In this document: in pieces, positions 8,543 to 18,330 of the stretch
How the letters are laid out: every line of letters starts with the position of its first letter
How positions within the stretch are numbered: position 1 is the stretch's first letter
DNA from: Picosynechococcus sp. PCC 7117
GTDB taxonomy: Bacteria; Cyanobacteriota; Cyanobacteriia; Cyanobacteriales; MRBY01
Length of the DNA stretch: 64,000 bases
Direction of reading: 5' to 3'
NCBI RefSeq assembly: GCF_001693275.1
Contig: NZ_CP016477.1
Location: 1,736,001-1,800,000, forward strand
Translations under genes and position numbers: made by a program
Notes under the pieces: generated by a model
What the model was told of the DNA's origin: nothing
Databases searched by the model: none
The model's input: only the letters and a program-made list of their open reading frames with translations

Positions 8543-8586
8543 AGTTTACTGCATTGATTTTGGGGCTTTTTGTTCCGGATGTTACA
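8543..8586 (-). promoter_or_regulatory. NtcA-type promoter of ntcB
   Basis: Read on the minus strand: TGTA-ACATCCGG-AACA (8586-8571), then TAAACT (8548-8543) as the -10 box, 23 bases after the GT-N10-AC core. The extended TGTA...ACA flanks are kept, with one mismatch in the right half-site. NtcA regulation of ntcB is known in other cyanobacteria; its use here is inferred from the motif and spacing. Confidence 0.65.
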
Positions 8587-8726
8587 AACCTCAAGAAAGG
8601 AAAAGGGCCAGAACTCAATAATCTGACAAAAATCTGGCAAGTCCTGCGGAAGAATCTATCATGGGGACAATTTGCGCCTGTGTTCAATCCGTGGCCGAGT
8701 GATTTGCCTCGGTTGCATCCCTAACT

Positions 8727-9899
8727 ATGCCCAATATGAATCGCTCTAATCCTGATCCCCTGGCTCCTCTCTCTGACTATTGGGCCACATCGTTCACTAA
8801 TCAGTTAGCCACAGTGAAGGGTTTAGGGGCTTGGTTTGGGTCTGGGTTTGATCCGGCTCGACCACTGACCCGGACTGAGTTTGCCAGGGTGCTAGCCCAA
8901 TGTTTTGATCTGCCACGACCCTGGGGCACTTTTGTGCCGGAATTTCCAGATGTTGCGCGCCAAGACCAAGCGGCGATCGCCCAAGCGGTCTCCATGGGAT
9001 TTTTGACGGGTTATCCCGATGGCACCTTTCGCCCCCAGGCTGTGCTGAAACGGTTTGAAGTGCTAGAAGCGTTGGTACGGGGTTTAGGGTTGAGTCCAGG
9101 GAATCCAGCAGTATTACGGGCTTTTCGAGACTATGCCCAGATTCCTTCGACGGTGATGGGGGCGATCGCCGCTGCAACCCAACACCATTTGGTCGTGACC
9201 CAGCCCAAGGTTGATCTGCGACCCCTCCAGCGGATCACCTGGGGGGAAATGGCCGCTTTTTTGCACCAAGCCTTGGTTTTACAGGGGGAATTACCCGTTT
9301 TGGCTGCGCCTGGATTGGTCGATCCGCTGCCCTATTTGCCGACCTTTAGCGATGTGCAAAACCACTGGGCCAAACCCTTTATCCAGGCGATCGCCAATCT
9401 TGGCTACATTCACGGTTCAGCCCAGGGCCAATTTTTCCCCGATCAACCCCTCAATCGCGCCCAGTTTGCCCTGTGGATCCAGGCCATATTTCACCCTAGT
9501 CCCCGACGGCCCCGGAAACGATTTCTCGATGTGCCGTCCCATTTGCCTGTCGCCGAGGCCATTCAACAGGGATATCAAGGCTGTTTTTTCTCTGGTTTTC
9601 CTGACCATACTTTCCAACCCCAGCAACCCTTATGGCGCGTCCATCTCCTCGTGGCGATCGCCCAGGGTCTGCGTTTACCACCAGGGGACATTGCCCTGAC
9701 AGAACACTACGCAGATCAGGAGGAAATTCCCCCCTATGCCCAGGCAGCGGTGGCGGCGGCTCTCCAGGCAAAAATTGGTGTGCTCCCCCAGGAAAAATTA
9801 ATGCTCAAACCTCAGGCGATCGCCACCCGAGCCGAAGGCCTCGTTTATTGCCACCAGGCTTTGGTTTACGGCCAACGATTACTGCCCCTTACTGAGTGA
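8727..9899 (+). CDS. SLH-domain protein without signal peptide
   Basis: A 390-residue protein made almost wholly of S-layer-homology repeats. Repeat starts are seen as [16 protein letters not shown] and F-L-D-V-P-S-H, each followed by a G-Y/F-x-D-G/H-T-F-x-P turn, plus a weaker fourth unit. SLH domains bind cell-wall polymers or anchor porins. The oddity is the start: the first 30 residues are polar, and no signal peptide or membrane segment is seen, so either the start is wrong or the protein is not exported in the usual way. It overlaps the convergent hisF by 11 bases. Confidence 0.8.
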   Translation: MPNMNRSNPDPLAPLSDYWATSFTNQLATVKGLGAWFGSGFDPARPLTRTEFARVLAQCFDLPRPWGTFVPEFPDVARQDQAAIAQAVSMGFLTGYPDGTFRPQAVLKRFEVLEALVRGLGLSPGNPAVLRAFRDYAQIPSTVMGAIAAATQHHLVVTQPKVDLRPLQRITWGEMAAFLHQALVLQGELPVLAAPGLVDPLPYLPTFSDVQNHWAKPFIQAIANLGYIHGSAQGQFFPDQPLNRAQFALWIQAIFHPSPRRPRKRFLDVPSHLPVAEAIQQGYQGCFFSGFPDHTFQPQQPLWRVHLLVAIAQGLRLPPGDIALTEHYADQEEIPPYAQAAVAAALQAKIGVLPQEKLMLKPQAIATRAEGLVYCHQALVYGQRLLPLTE

Positions 9900-10671
9900 T
9901 TTGGGTTGGGCGCACGGGCACTTGATGCTGTTGGAGGTAGGTCTTAATTTCGGCGACGGTCAGTTGACCATAGTGGAGCAACGAGGCTAAAAGGGCGGCC
10001 TCTGCTTTCCCCGTCGTCAGGGCTTCGTAAATATGCTGGGTGTTGCCGGCTCCCCCAGAGGCAATAACTGGAATTTCGACGGCATTGGCGATCGCCTTGG
10101 TCAGTTCTAGGTCATAACCCGCTTGGGTACCATCAGCATCCATACTCGTCACAAGCAGTTCCCCAGCGCCCCGTTGGGCCATTTCCTTCGCCCAGCCCAG
10201 GGCATCAATGCCGGTATTTTCGCGGCCGCCCCGCACATAAACATCCCAACCCGGATTTGCCGGATCTGGCCGACGCCGGGCGTCAATCGCCACCACAATG
10301 CACTGATTGCCAAACCGTTCCGCCGCTTCATTGATAAAATCCGGGTTCCGCACCGCCGAAGAATTGATACTGACTTTATCGGCCCCGGCCCGCAGGAGGT
10401 TTCTAATCTGGGCCGTGGTACTGATGCCACCGCCGACGGTGAGGGGAATAAAGACCTGTTCTGCGGTTTGGTAGACCACATCGATAATGGTGTCGCGGTC
10501 TTCGTGGGTGGCAGTAATGTCGAGGAAAACCAATTCGTCAGCCCCCGCATCGTTATAAACCTTCGCCAACTCCACCGGATCGCCAGCATCCTTGAGATCG
10601 ACAAAATTCACACCTTTGACAACCCGTCCAGCATTCACATCGAGGCAAGGCAAAATTCGTTTGGCGAGCAT
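9889..10671 (-). CDS. hisF: Imidazole glycerol phosphate synthase, cyclase subunit
   Basis: A 260-residue (beta/alpha)8 barrel that, with HisH, converts PRFAR and glutamine-derived ammonia to imidazole glycerol phosphate and AICAR in histidine synthesis. The catalytic aspartates lie in L-P-C-L-D-V near the start and in V-V-A-I-D-A-R-R mid-protein; the phosphate-binding G-G-I-S and A-S-G-G-A-G loops are intact. HisH is not in the window. The 3' end overlaps the SLH gene. Confidence 0.97.
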   Translation of the reverse strand: MLAKRILPCLDVNAGRVVKGVNFVDLKDAGDPVELAKVYNDAGADELVFLDITATHEDRDTIIDVVYQTAEQVFIPLTVGGGISTTAQIRNLLRAGADKVSINSSAVRNPDFINEAAERFGNQCIVVAIDARRRPDPANPGWDVYVRGGRENTGIDALGWAKEMAQRGAGELLVTSMDADGTQAGYDLELTKAIANAVEIPVIASGGAGNTQHIYEALTTGKAEAALLASLLHYGQLTVAEIKTYLQQHQVPVRPTQITQ

Positions 10672-10877
10672 TTTAAAGGGGGTCTCCTAGGTCGGGGGGC
10701 AAGGTCATATTTTACCCCTTGCTCGCAACACCACAATTGCGATCGCCCCCAAGAAATTAGCAGAAATTTCACGAATCGTTTATTGCGGAAATTAACCGAT
10801 GCAGCGGCTCGGCTTGACCTTGAGAATTTTGCGGTGATTTAAAATGGGCCTGTGCTGTGTTTTGCTGATCAGTTTCT

Positions 10878-11174
10878 ATGCGTGTTGTAGCTCTCCAGGA
10901 TGACATTCTCTGTATTCACCAAGATGATCTGCCCCCCTACAAAAAAGGCGGCTCGGTGGTGCGTAACAGTTATTTTTGGGCGTTGAAATCCATTGCTTGC
11001 TATACGCCACGCCAGGGAGATTGGGAATTTGATCGGGTGGTGTGGGTTGCTTTAGGGCGGATGTTGATGGCTTTTACCACCTCCGGGTACCTCGGCAGTT
11101 CGGAAACAACTTTAGAATTTCCTGAGGCGATCGCCATCCCTGACTCTTTACGCGCCGTTGCCACCTATCTCTAG
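10878..11174 (+). CDS. Conserved-looking hypothetical protein, 98 aa
   Basis: A small soluble protein I do not recognise. It has two Cys, an aromatic-rich centre (Y-F-W-A-L-K, G-D-W-E-F) and no membrane segment or known motif. It has good codon use, contains a HIP1 site in frame, and shares its last 4 bases with the convergent SpoIID-like gene. Because it fills the only space between two opposing genes and looks coding, it is probably real. Confidence 0.65.
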   Translation: MRVVALQDDILCIHQDDLPPYKKGGSVVRNSYFWALKSIACYTPRQGDWEFDRVVWVALGRMLMAFTTSGYLGSSETTLEFPEAIAIPDSLRAVATYL

Positions 11175-12763
11175 GGGGTTTCTCGCCAAAAGACAATGGA
11201 CTCATCCAAGGGTTGGAGGGTGGTGCCAGGATAGTAAAACTGGAGAATCCGCGCCGCTGACCAGCCCAAGTTAGCGAGATTGTAGGAGCCATATTGACTC
11301 ATGCCGACCCCATGGCCGAACCCACCGCCCACAAAGGTATAGCCCGTGAGTTGATTTTGGGGATTGAGGTTGGGTTGTAGGTAAAACAGGGTACTGCGGG
11401 GCGGCCCCAGGGCACTGCGAATTTCATTTTTCAGGAGTTTGACAATGCCCCGGTCGGTGGTGACATCCAACTCCAGGACACGTCCCGAAGGCGATCGCCG
11501 CTTAATCTCTAGTTTTTGTACCGTTTGGATGCCCGCGAGGGGATTTTGGGTGCGCTCTAGATAGGTTTGTAGAGTCGTGGCTAATTCCTGGAGAGTGGCG
11601 GATCTTTCCCAGCGAAAGACAGTCCGCCCCGTTTCGTTAAAGCCTTGGTTGAGGGCGATAAATTTCCGAAAAGCCTGTTCATCGGCGAGGGAGTTGCCTT
11701 TTAGATCCCAAACCGGATTCGGAGAATCAATCACGGCTTTGAGATAAGGCCGCTCTGCCCCATCCCACACATCGCTAAAGGAAGCGGTTACGCCGCCAGT
11801 GGTAGAGGAATACAGGGCATCGACTAATTCGTTGTTGTAGGTGAGCACTAAACCTTTGGTGCGGGTGATCGCCTGGTCAATGCGGGGACTGGTGCCCTGG
11901 AGACCTTTATAAACCTGGCAATGGATCGTGGCACAGAGTTCGTAATCGTCAGCTTCAAAACGCCGTAAATTGCGCAGGGCGTAGGTGCGGGCAATGATTG
12001 TCTGGGCTTCGACGGCATTATCGGGGGCATTGGGGCCAATTTCGTGGGGCACAACACCTCGCAGATACACCTCAATATCGACGTCATTAACAAGGGTAAA
12101 AGTGCCGTAGGCGTTGGGCTGGAGCCTCAGTTCCCCGGCAAAGCGACTTTCTGGGCCGCCATCTTCTTGGACATTAAACAAACCGTTGCGCGAACGGATC
12201 GTCACATTGGCCCGATTGTACCGGTACCCCCCCACCACAAAGGAGGCGATCGCCTTTTCGGTACGCACCGTCGAACTGAGATAAGGGGTGGTGTAACCCT
12301 TCGCTTTTAATTCCTGGAGCAACAACCGCCGGAGGAGAGGCGTTTGGTAGACATCCCGTTTCGCCCACACTTGCCAGCGACCGGGTTGGGTAATTTCTAC
12401 TTCAATGCCGAGGGAACGCCAAAATTTTGCGCTGTCCTCTGCCGTCTCAAAGGTACCCTGGTCACTGAGGACGATATATTCCGCTAATTCCGCCTGGGGC
12501 AAGGGTTGCTGGGCGACCTCTAGGGTGACTTGATTGGTCTGGAGCGTCTGTTGTTGGCCGCCGCTGATAATGTCCGCCTCAAGGCGATCGCCCGGCAGAC
12601 TGGAGATGGTCAAAGTATCGTTTTGCTCTTCTCCGAATCGTTGGACAATGCCCACTTCGATCTCAACGGCATTACCGGGCAAAGCCCCCGGCCCCCATAG
12701 TCCAAGTCCGATCCATAGCCCCAATCCGAGCCACTGCCCCTGAAATTTAGCACTGCGCACCAT
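11171..12763 (-). CDS. SpoIID/LytB-domain protein, exported
   Basis: About 530 residues with an N-terminal signal peptide (basic start, W-L-G-L-G-L-W-I-G-L-G-L core, cleavage near A-L-P-G-N-A) and a C-terminal SpoIID/LytB domain: R-G-V-V-P-H-E-I, A-Q-T-I-I-A-R-T-Y-A-L and G-F-G-H-G-V-G-M-S-Q-Y-G are family hallmarks. SpoIID enzymes cut denuded peptidoglycan glycan strands. Cyanobacteria do not sporulate, so the role is probably general wall turnover or septal remodelling (inference). The ATG at 12763 fits the signal peptide; a TTG 20 codons upstream also exists. Confidence 0.85.
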   Translation of the reverse strand: MVRSAKFQGQWLGLGLWIGLGLWGPGALPGNAVEIEVGIVQRFGEEQNDTLTISSLPGDRLEADIISGGQQQTLQTNQVTLEVAQQPLPQAELAEYIVLSDQGTFETAEDSAKFWRSLGIEVEITQPGRWQVWAKRDVYQTPLLRRLLLQELKAKGYTTPYLSSTVRTEKAIASFVVGGYRYNRANVTIRSRNGLFNVQEDGGPESRFAGELRLQPNAYGTFTLVNDVDIEVYLRGVVPHEIGPNAPDNAVEAQTIIARTYALRNLRRFEADDYELCATIHCQVYKGLQGTSPRIDQAITRTKGLVLTYNNELVDALYSSTTGGVTASFSDVWDGAERPYLKAVIDSPNPVWDLKGNSLADEQAFRKFIALNQGFNETGRTVFRWERSATLQELATTLQTYLERTQNPLAGIQTVQKLEIKRRSPSGRVLELDVTTDRGIVKLLKNEIRSALGPPRSTLFYLQPNLNPQNQLTGYTFVGGGFGHGVGMSQYGSYNLANLGWSAARILQFYYPGTTLQPLDESIVFWRETP

Positions 12764-12825
12764 GGCGAGTCCCCTGACACCTAAAACAATTGATGAAAAT
12801 ATAGACGGCGATCGCCAGCCCAAAG

Positions 12826-15800
12826 TTACGCCACCACCTTACCATTTTCGTCTAGTAAAATTTCCCCAGCCATTAACCGGGCCGCTGCTTCTAGCAAATG
12901 ATCTTCCACATAGGGCTTTGTGAAATAGGCCTTTGCCCCCCGTGCCGCCGCAATTTTCCGGTGTCGTCCGGCCCCGCGCGAGGTCAACATCGCAATGGGA
13001 ATATGGGCCAATTCAGGATATTGTTGAATTTCTTCGAGCAACGCTAAACCATCTAGGCGCGGCATCTCAATATCACAGAACACCAAACTAAAATCGGGAT
13101 TTTCCAACAACTGCTCTAGAGCCTCTTCTCCATCCCGGGCCCGCTCCACATGGTAGCCTGCCTTTTGGAAGGTAATGGCTAACAATTCTCGCACCGTCAC
13201 CGAATCATCCACAATCAAAATCCTTGGGGCCGTTATTTTTACCGACGCATCATCTAGGGGTTCAAAATCGCCCATCCCGTCCCCAGGCTCCGAGACCGTG
13301 GGCTGTTTCGTACTGCCTGGCAGTAACACGTCCCCTTGGCGCATTTTTTGGGCCGCATCCAACAGCACTTCTTCTAAATAGGGTTTCGTGAAATAGGCAC
13401 TCGCCCCCAGTTCAGCGGCCATTTGTCGGTGGCGATCGGCCCCCCTTGATGTCAGCATGGCCACCGGAATTTTTTCTAAATTCGGGTCTTTTTGAATGCG
13501 AGATAATAGCTCCAGGCCATCCATGCGCGGCATCTCAATATCGCAAAAGACCAGTTCACAGGGTAAGCCTCCCCGCAGTTTTTCCCAAGCTTCCTGGCCG
13601 TCCCGGGCTTGCTCAACCCGATAGCCAGCCTTTGTGAAACTCATCGAGAGGAGTTCGCGCACCGTGATCGAATCATCCACAATCAACACAATGGGCTCCG
13701 TTTGTACCATCTCTGGCACTAGCAAGTGTAAGGCTGGATTATCTTGCCAGGTGGTAGCCTTGGCCCTGACCCGTCCCTGGGCCGCAAGTTCAATCAGCTC
13801 TAACACATCAACCACAGGCATAACTGTGCCATCCCCCAGGACTGTCGCTCCGGCGATCGCCGCTGGTTTCGGAATCGGCCCCTCGATCTGTTTAATCACG
13901 ATTTCCTGTTCCCCTAGCACCTGATCCACTTGAATCGCCAGGAGATTGCCCGCACTGCGCAGGATCACAACGGGAATTTGGTCAGGATCCCCAACCCCTC
14001 CATAAATTGAGCCCCGCCCAATTTGTCGTTGGAGCGTCAATAGATTACTGAGGGGATAAACCCGCAATCGAGAATCTCGCCAGCGAATATAACGTCTGCG
14101 GCCTTCCTGTTCCACTTGGTCGAGGGTGTAGGTTTGCATATCTTCAACCCCATCCATAGGCAGAGCAATGCGGGCGTGGCGATTGAGACAAAATAAAGCG
14201 CGGCAGATATTGAGGGTGAGGGGTAGCCGGATGGTAAACGTTGTACCTTTACCCAGGGCGGAGTCAATGGTGATTGTGCCTCGAATACTCCCCAGGGCAG
14301 TGCGGACCACATCCATGCCAACCCCCCGACCAGAAAAGTCATCGGCCTGCGCCTTGGTGGTAAAGCCAGGATGAAAAATAAAATCATAAATATCCTGTTG
14401 ACTGAGATCCGATAATTGATCAGGGGTAATCAGGTTTTTTTCGAGGGCTTTGTGGACGAGGGCTTCAGAATCCATCCCCGCACCATCATCGGCAATGGCA
14501 ATCACAATTTGATTTCCCTGAATATAGGCTTTGAGGGAGACAACCCCCGCCGCAGGCTTACCTTTACTGAGGCGTACTTCCGGGGACTCGATCCCATGGG
14601 TAATGGCGTTGTTGATCAGGTGAGTCAGGGGATCATAGAGCTGCTCTAGGATCATTTTATCAATGAGCACTTCTCGACCTTCGACATTGAGGGAGGCTCG
14701 CTTATTGAGTTTGAGGGAAATTTCTCGGACGGGGCGCACCAGGCGATCGGCTGCTTGGGCGAAGGGAATCATCCGTGATTTAGTCAAGCCTTCCTGGAGC
14801 TGCGTACTGACCTGCCGGAGATTACGGGCAACTTGTTCATTGTCATCGACTAGAAATTCGATATCCGAAGAAGATTCTCGCACCCGCACAATCAGTTCAA
14901 TCATCTCCTGGGAGAGGAGGTGAAAGCCGGTGAACTGATCCATTTCTAGGGGGTCATATTCTTGGGAACGATGACGACCGGGGGCATCCGCCTTATCGGT
15001 GAAACCTGGGGGAAAGTGATATTCACTACTTTGACCACGACTGGCCAGCAGGGAACGCTCCAGGAGAGAACGTTCATAAAGATCTTGCATCTGGCTACCA
15101 ATGTCATTGAGCCGTTGCACTTGGCCCGTGAGATTATCGAGGAATTGCCGGAGTTTTTCTTGGCTTTGTTCGAGGGTATTGCGGTTGACAACGAGTTCTC
15201 CCATCAAGTTACTGAGGTTATCGAGTTGCTTGACGGGAATCCGCATGGTCTGCTCAAAGCTGTTGACCTTTTGGGAGCGTTGACGATTTGTACTAGGGCC
15301 GCTGGTGGTGGTAATGGGAGGCCCTCCCATGGTGTCTGCCTGTTGGAGCAGGGCTTCTAATTCACCAAAGTCCGTCTGTTTGGAAATAGTGATTTGGGGG
15401 CGTTTTTTGGGAGAGGGACTAGGGCTAGGAACACTCGGATTTTGTTCAATGAGTTGAGTGAGGGCTTGCCAGTCAACAGAGTTGGCCGACGAGCTTGGTG
15501 ACACTTCTAGGTATTGACCGAGATCCTCTAGGGGAGGGTAGTAGGTGATCTGACCGTTGGTGACCGGGGAGATCTGGGAGGAAATGGCCTTGGGGCGTTT
15601 GAGGGGCGGGGAAACGGGATCTTCGAGGGGAAAATAAGGTTCGCTCTCGGTGGCGTAAGTTTCTGTGTCGGAGGGTTGGTTGGGATCAGTATCCTGGAGA
15701 AGAGCTTCTAAATCGGCTTCGAGGTCTGCTTCGTTTTGGGACGAGGCTTGCTGAGGCGTTTGGGACTGGGGGGAGGTCACTTCCTCGAAGGCTAAAAGTT

Positions 15801-16020
15801 CTTCAAAGTTATTTGCGAAGCTGATAAATGAAACTTTCGGATCGATCTCCTTGGGAAAATCGGTCGCTGGGGGGGCAGAGGTTTCTGCGTCGAGGTCTTC
15901 AAACAGTTCTAGGAGTTCGTCTTCAAACTCGGAATCTTGATAGTTATGCGCTTCATTATGACTGTTGTTGCTCACTGGTGCCCCCATCCAACGCTGGTCA
16001 AAAAATACAGGAATTGTCAA
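12826..16020 (-). CDS. CheA-like hybrid histidine kinase with two receiver domains, no Hpt
   Basis: A 1064-residue protein. Residues 1-255 are acidic and Ser/Pro-rich with no H-x2-K-G phosphotransfer helix; then come the CheA dimerisation helices (from about 258), the ATPase domain (G-R-G-V-G-M-D-V-V), a CheW-like domain, and two tandem receiver domains, each with an F-C-D-I-E-M-P-R phosphoacceptor block. This is the layout of the C-terminal half of the split PilL/TaxAY3 kinase of Synechocystis (Slr0322, Hik43), which controls pili and motility. A separate Hpt partner must be encoded elsewhere (inference). Start choice is uncertain; an ATG lies 11 codons downstream. Confidence 0.85.
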   Translation of the reverse strand: MTIPVFFDQRWMGAPVSNNSHNEAHNYQDSEFEDELLELFEDLDAETSAPPATDFPKEIDPKVSFISFANNFEELLAFEEVTSPQSQTPQQASSQNEADLEADLEALLQDTDPNQPSDTETYATESEPYFPLEDPVSPPLKRPKAISSQISPVTNGQITYYPPLEDLGQYLEVSPSSSANSVDWQALTQLIEQNPSVPSPSPSPKKRPQITISKQTDFGELEALLQQADTMGGPPITTTSGPSTNRQRSQKVNSFEQTMRIPVKQLDNLSNLMGELVVNRNTLEQSQEKLRQFLDNLTGQVQRLNDIGSQMQDLYERSLLERSLLASRGQSSEYHFPPGFTDKADAPGRHRSQEYDPLEMDQFTGFHLLSQEMIELIVRVRESSSDIEFLVDDNEQVARNLRQVSTQLQEGLTKSRMIPFAQAADRLVRPVREISLKLNKRASLNVEGREVLIDKMILEQLYDPLTHLINNAITHGIESPEVRLSKGKPAAGVVSLKAYIQGNQIVIAIADDGAGMDSEALVHKALEKNLITPDQLSDLSQQDIYDFIFHPGFTTKAQADDFSGRGVGMDVVRTALGSIRGTITIDSALGKGTTFTIRLPLTLNICRALFCLNRHARIALPMDGVEDMQTYTLDQVEQEGRRRYIRWRDSRLRVYPLSNLLTLQRQIGRGSIYGGVGDPDQIPVVILRSAGNLLAIQVDQVLGEQEIVIKQIEGPIPKPAAIAGATVLGDGTVMPVVDVLELIELAAQGRVRAKATTWQDNPALHLLVPEMVQTEPIVLIVDDSITVRELLSMSFTKAGYRVEQARDGQEAWEKLRGGLPCELVFCDIEMPRMDGLELLSRIQKDPNLEKIPVAMLTSRGADRHRQMAAELGASAYFTKPYLEEVLLDAAQKMRQGDVLLPGSTKQPTVSEPGDGMGDFEPLDDASVKITAPRILIVDDSVTVRELLAITFQKAGYHVERARDGEEALEQLLENPDFSLVFCDIEMPRLDGLALLEEIQQYPELAHIPIAMLTSRGAGRHRKIAAARGAKAYFTKPYVEDHLLEAAARLMAGEILLDENGKVVA

Positions 16021-16160
16021 TTACAATCAGGATAACCTAATCTTTCGGGTGGATTACCTAAGGTAAAGTTTTACTGACAGGTTCAAAATCTGCTGTGTAT
16101 TGGTGGCCTGTTATGGTTTAAGAAGAAAGCAACAGTGATGATTTGATTTGAGCATTCACC

Positions 16161-16913
16161 ATGGCTGGACATAGTAAGTGGGCAAATATTAAACGACAAA
16201 AGGCACGGGTTGATGCCAAGAAGGGGAAAACGTTTACTCAGTTATCCCGGGCGATCATTGTTGCGGCGCGCCATGGTCTCCCTGATCCGGCGGGGAATTT
16301 TCAACTCCGTACTGCCATTGAAAAGGCAAAGGCTGCGGGCATCCCCAATGAAAATATCGAACGGGCGATCGCCAAGGGAGCGGGTACCTACAATGATGGC
16401 GAAGCCAATTACGAAGAAATCCGTTACGAAGGCTATGGGGCCGGGGGCGTGGCGATTTTGATCGAAGCCCTCACCGACAACCGCAACCGCACAGCGGCGG
16501 ATTTACGTTCTGCCTTTAGCAAAAATGGTGGCAATTTGGGAGAAACGGGTTGTGTGAGCTGGATGTTTAGCCACAAAGGTGTGGTGACTCTCACGGGCGA
16601 CATTGATGAAGAGGCACTGCTGGAGGCATCTTTGATCGGCGAAGCAGAAGGCTATAGTGCCATCGAAGACAGCGATGAGGTGGAAGTCCTCAGTGCCGTT
16701 GAGAACCTAGAACACCTCAACCAAACCTTGCAGGATGCAGGCTTTACGGTAAAAGAGGCGGAGTTGCGCTGGTTCCCGGAGACAGAAATGAACCTCACCG
16801 ACGAAGTACAGATCCAAACGATCCTCAAAATGATCGACACGATCGAAGCCCTTGATGATGTGCAAACGGTCACCAGTAATTTGGCGATCGCCCCAGCCTT
16901 TGCGACCCTCTAA
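16161..16913 (+). CDS. YebC/PmpR-family regulatory protein
   Basis: A 250-residue member of the YebC/PmpR/TACO1 family, recognised by M-A-G-H-S-K-W-A-N-I-K at the start and by A-K-G-A-G, Y-E-G-Y-G-A-G-G-V-A and N-R-N-R-T blocks. Members act as DNA-binding regulators or as translation factors that relieve ribosome stalling at proline runs; sequence alone does not separate these. Length is normal. Confidence 0.93.
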   Translation: MAGHSKWANIKRQKARVDAKKGKTFTQLSRAIIVAARHGLPDPAGNFQLRTAIEKAKAAGIPNENIERAIAKGAGTYNDGEANYEEIRYEGYGAGGVAILIEALTDNRNRTAADLRSAFSKNGGNLGETGCVSWMFSHKGVVTLTGDIDEEALLEASLIGEAEGYSAIEDSDEVEVLSAVENLEHLNQTLQDAGFTVKEAELRWFPETEMNLTDEVQIQTILKMIDTIEALDDVQTVTSNLAIAPAFATL

Positions 16914-16935
16914 AGGTCATTTGAAAGGTCATTTG
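16912..16935. repeat. 12-bp tandem duplication
   Basis: AAAGGTCATTTG occurs twice back to back directly at the yebC stop codon. An unrelated 11-bp tandem duplication follows at 17000-17021. Confidence 0.85.
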
Positions 16936-16999
16936 AAAATTGAGCCAAAGTGATCCTCTAGCGACAGAGACTTGATTTGAGGACTCCTTTGAGGTTTCA

Positions 17000-17021
17000 G
17001 GGGCGCACAAGGGGCGCACAA
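17000..17021. repeat. 11-bp tandem duplication
   Basis: GGGGCGCACAA occurs twice in tandem, in the spacer before the GAF histidine kinase. Confidence 0.85.
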
Positions 17022-17091
17022 AATATTTCTAGTTTGGGTACCTTGGAGAGAGAAAATAATCTTTTCACAGCAGTAAGGAAATCCTGAAGTG

Positions 17092-18330
17092 ATGCGAACC
17101 CCCGAACCTTTGCCCCATGAAGCAGAACGTCTCAAATCATTGTTCCAACAGGATCTTTTAGATACCCCCCAGGAGCCTGAATTTAATCGCATTGTCAACC
17201 TCGCGGCGCGACTGTTTGGGGTCAAAATCGTTCTGATTTCCCTTGTGGATGATTGTCGGCAGTGGTTTAAGGCGAAGGTCGGCTTAACGGCAACGGAAAC
17301 CCCCCGCAATGTTTCCTTCTGTGGCCATGCGATTCGAGAGGCAGACATTTTTGAAATCCCGGATACCTTGGCCGATGAACGCTTTTGGGACAATCCCCTT
17401 GTTACTGGAAAACCCTACATTCGTTTCTATGCGGGTCATCCCATCCGCTCTGGGGACGGCTATCCCCTGGGTACCCTGTGCTTAATTGATGAACAACCCC
17501 GTAAATTGACGGCCACTGAACGGGAACTGCTGCAAATGCTGGCGCACCAGGTAGAAGATTTGCTCCGTTTGCGCCGTCATCTAAAACGCAAGCAAAACAA
17601 AATTAAGCTGCTCACGGTGCAAGTACAATCCCTAGATCGAAGCAATAACCTCAAGGATCAACTGTTAGCGGTGTTGTCCCACGATCTGCGCAGTCCCCTG
17701 ATTAGTTTCCGGTCGGTGATAGAACTCTTGGCCGCCCAGGCCCTAGAACCAGAGGAGCTAGAAATTTTAATTCCCGAAGTCTGCAACAAGTTTGACCAAA
17801 CGGAAATGAAGGTGATGCAGATGTTGCAATGGGCGCAGCAGCAACTCCAGACAGAAGTGGTTCCCATTGAGATGATCAAAGTCGAGGCGATCGCCGACCA
17901 TGTGTTGCCCTGGTGCCAGGACTGCGCCCAACGAAAAAATGTGACCTTACAAGTTGAAATGGAGCCCCAATTACAAGTCCTAGGCAATTTGGAGCTTATC
18001 GGGGTTGTGCTGCGTAATTTCCTGGGCAATGCGGTGAAATATTCCCGTCATGGTGAAACGATCACCTTGTTCGCGCGCCGGAGTGGTCAATATGTGGAAT
18101 TGGGGGTCAGGGATACGGGGCTGGGAATGAAGCCCGAAACCCTTAAAAAAATTCGTAGCCATAGCTATCAACTGTCAGCCCCAGGCACCGACAATGAGAA
18201 AGGGACTGGCCTGGGGTTATTGCTCTGTCAGACTTACCTCAACCAGATGGGCACTGCCCTAGAGATTGAAAGCCGTTGGATGGAAGGATCGACGTTTTCG
18301 TTTCGCTTGCCGATCGCCCCAAGAGCCTAG
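17092..18330 (+). CDS. GAF-domain sensor histidine kinase
   Basis: About 412 residues. Residues 15-165 form a GAF domain of the kind starting E-x-E-x2-R-x3-L near the N-terminus, with F-C-G-H-A-I and L-C-L-I-D motifs. A short coiled region leads to the HisKA dimerisation domain with the phosphorylated His in V-L-S-H-D-L-R-S-P, and the ATPase domain has N-A-V-K-Y-S and G-T-G-L-G-L-L-L-C. There is no transmembrane segment, so it senses a cytosolic signal. GTG (17089) and ATG (17092) adjoin; ATG is chosen. No response regulator is adjacent. It overlaps dapF by 4 bases at the 3' end. Confidence 0.88.
   Translation: MRTPEPLPHEAERLKSLFQQDLLDTPQEPEFNRIVNLAARLFGVKIVLISLVDDCRQWFKAKVGLTATETPRNVSFCGHAIREADIFEIPDTLADERFWDNPLVTGKPYIRFYAGHPIRSGDGYPLGTLCLIDEQPRKLTATERELLQMLAHQVEDLLRLRRHLKRKQNKIKLLTVQVQSLDRSNNLKDQLLAVLSHDLRSPLISFRSVIELLAAQALEPEELEILIPEVCNKFDQTEMKVMQMLQWAQQQLQTEVVPIEMIKVEAIADHVLPWCQDCAQRKNVTLQVEMEPQLQVLGNLELIGVVLRNFLGNAVKYSRHGETITLFARRSGQYVELGVRDTGLGMKPETLKKIRSHSYQLSAPGTDNEKGTGLGLLLCQTYLNQMGTALEIESRWMEGSTFSFRLPIAPRA

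Noticed and set aside
10123-10842. Long open frame (239 codons) antisense to hisF
   Set aside because: It mirrors the codon pattern of hisF and has no recognisable motif; a shadow of a GC-rich gene.
11171-11174. Short convergent overlaps (also 18327-18330 and 9889-9899) as regulatory features
   Set aside because: Overlaps of 4-11 bases at 3' ends are common in compact genomes and need no special explanation.
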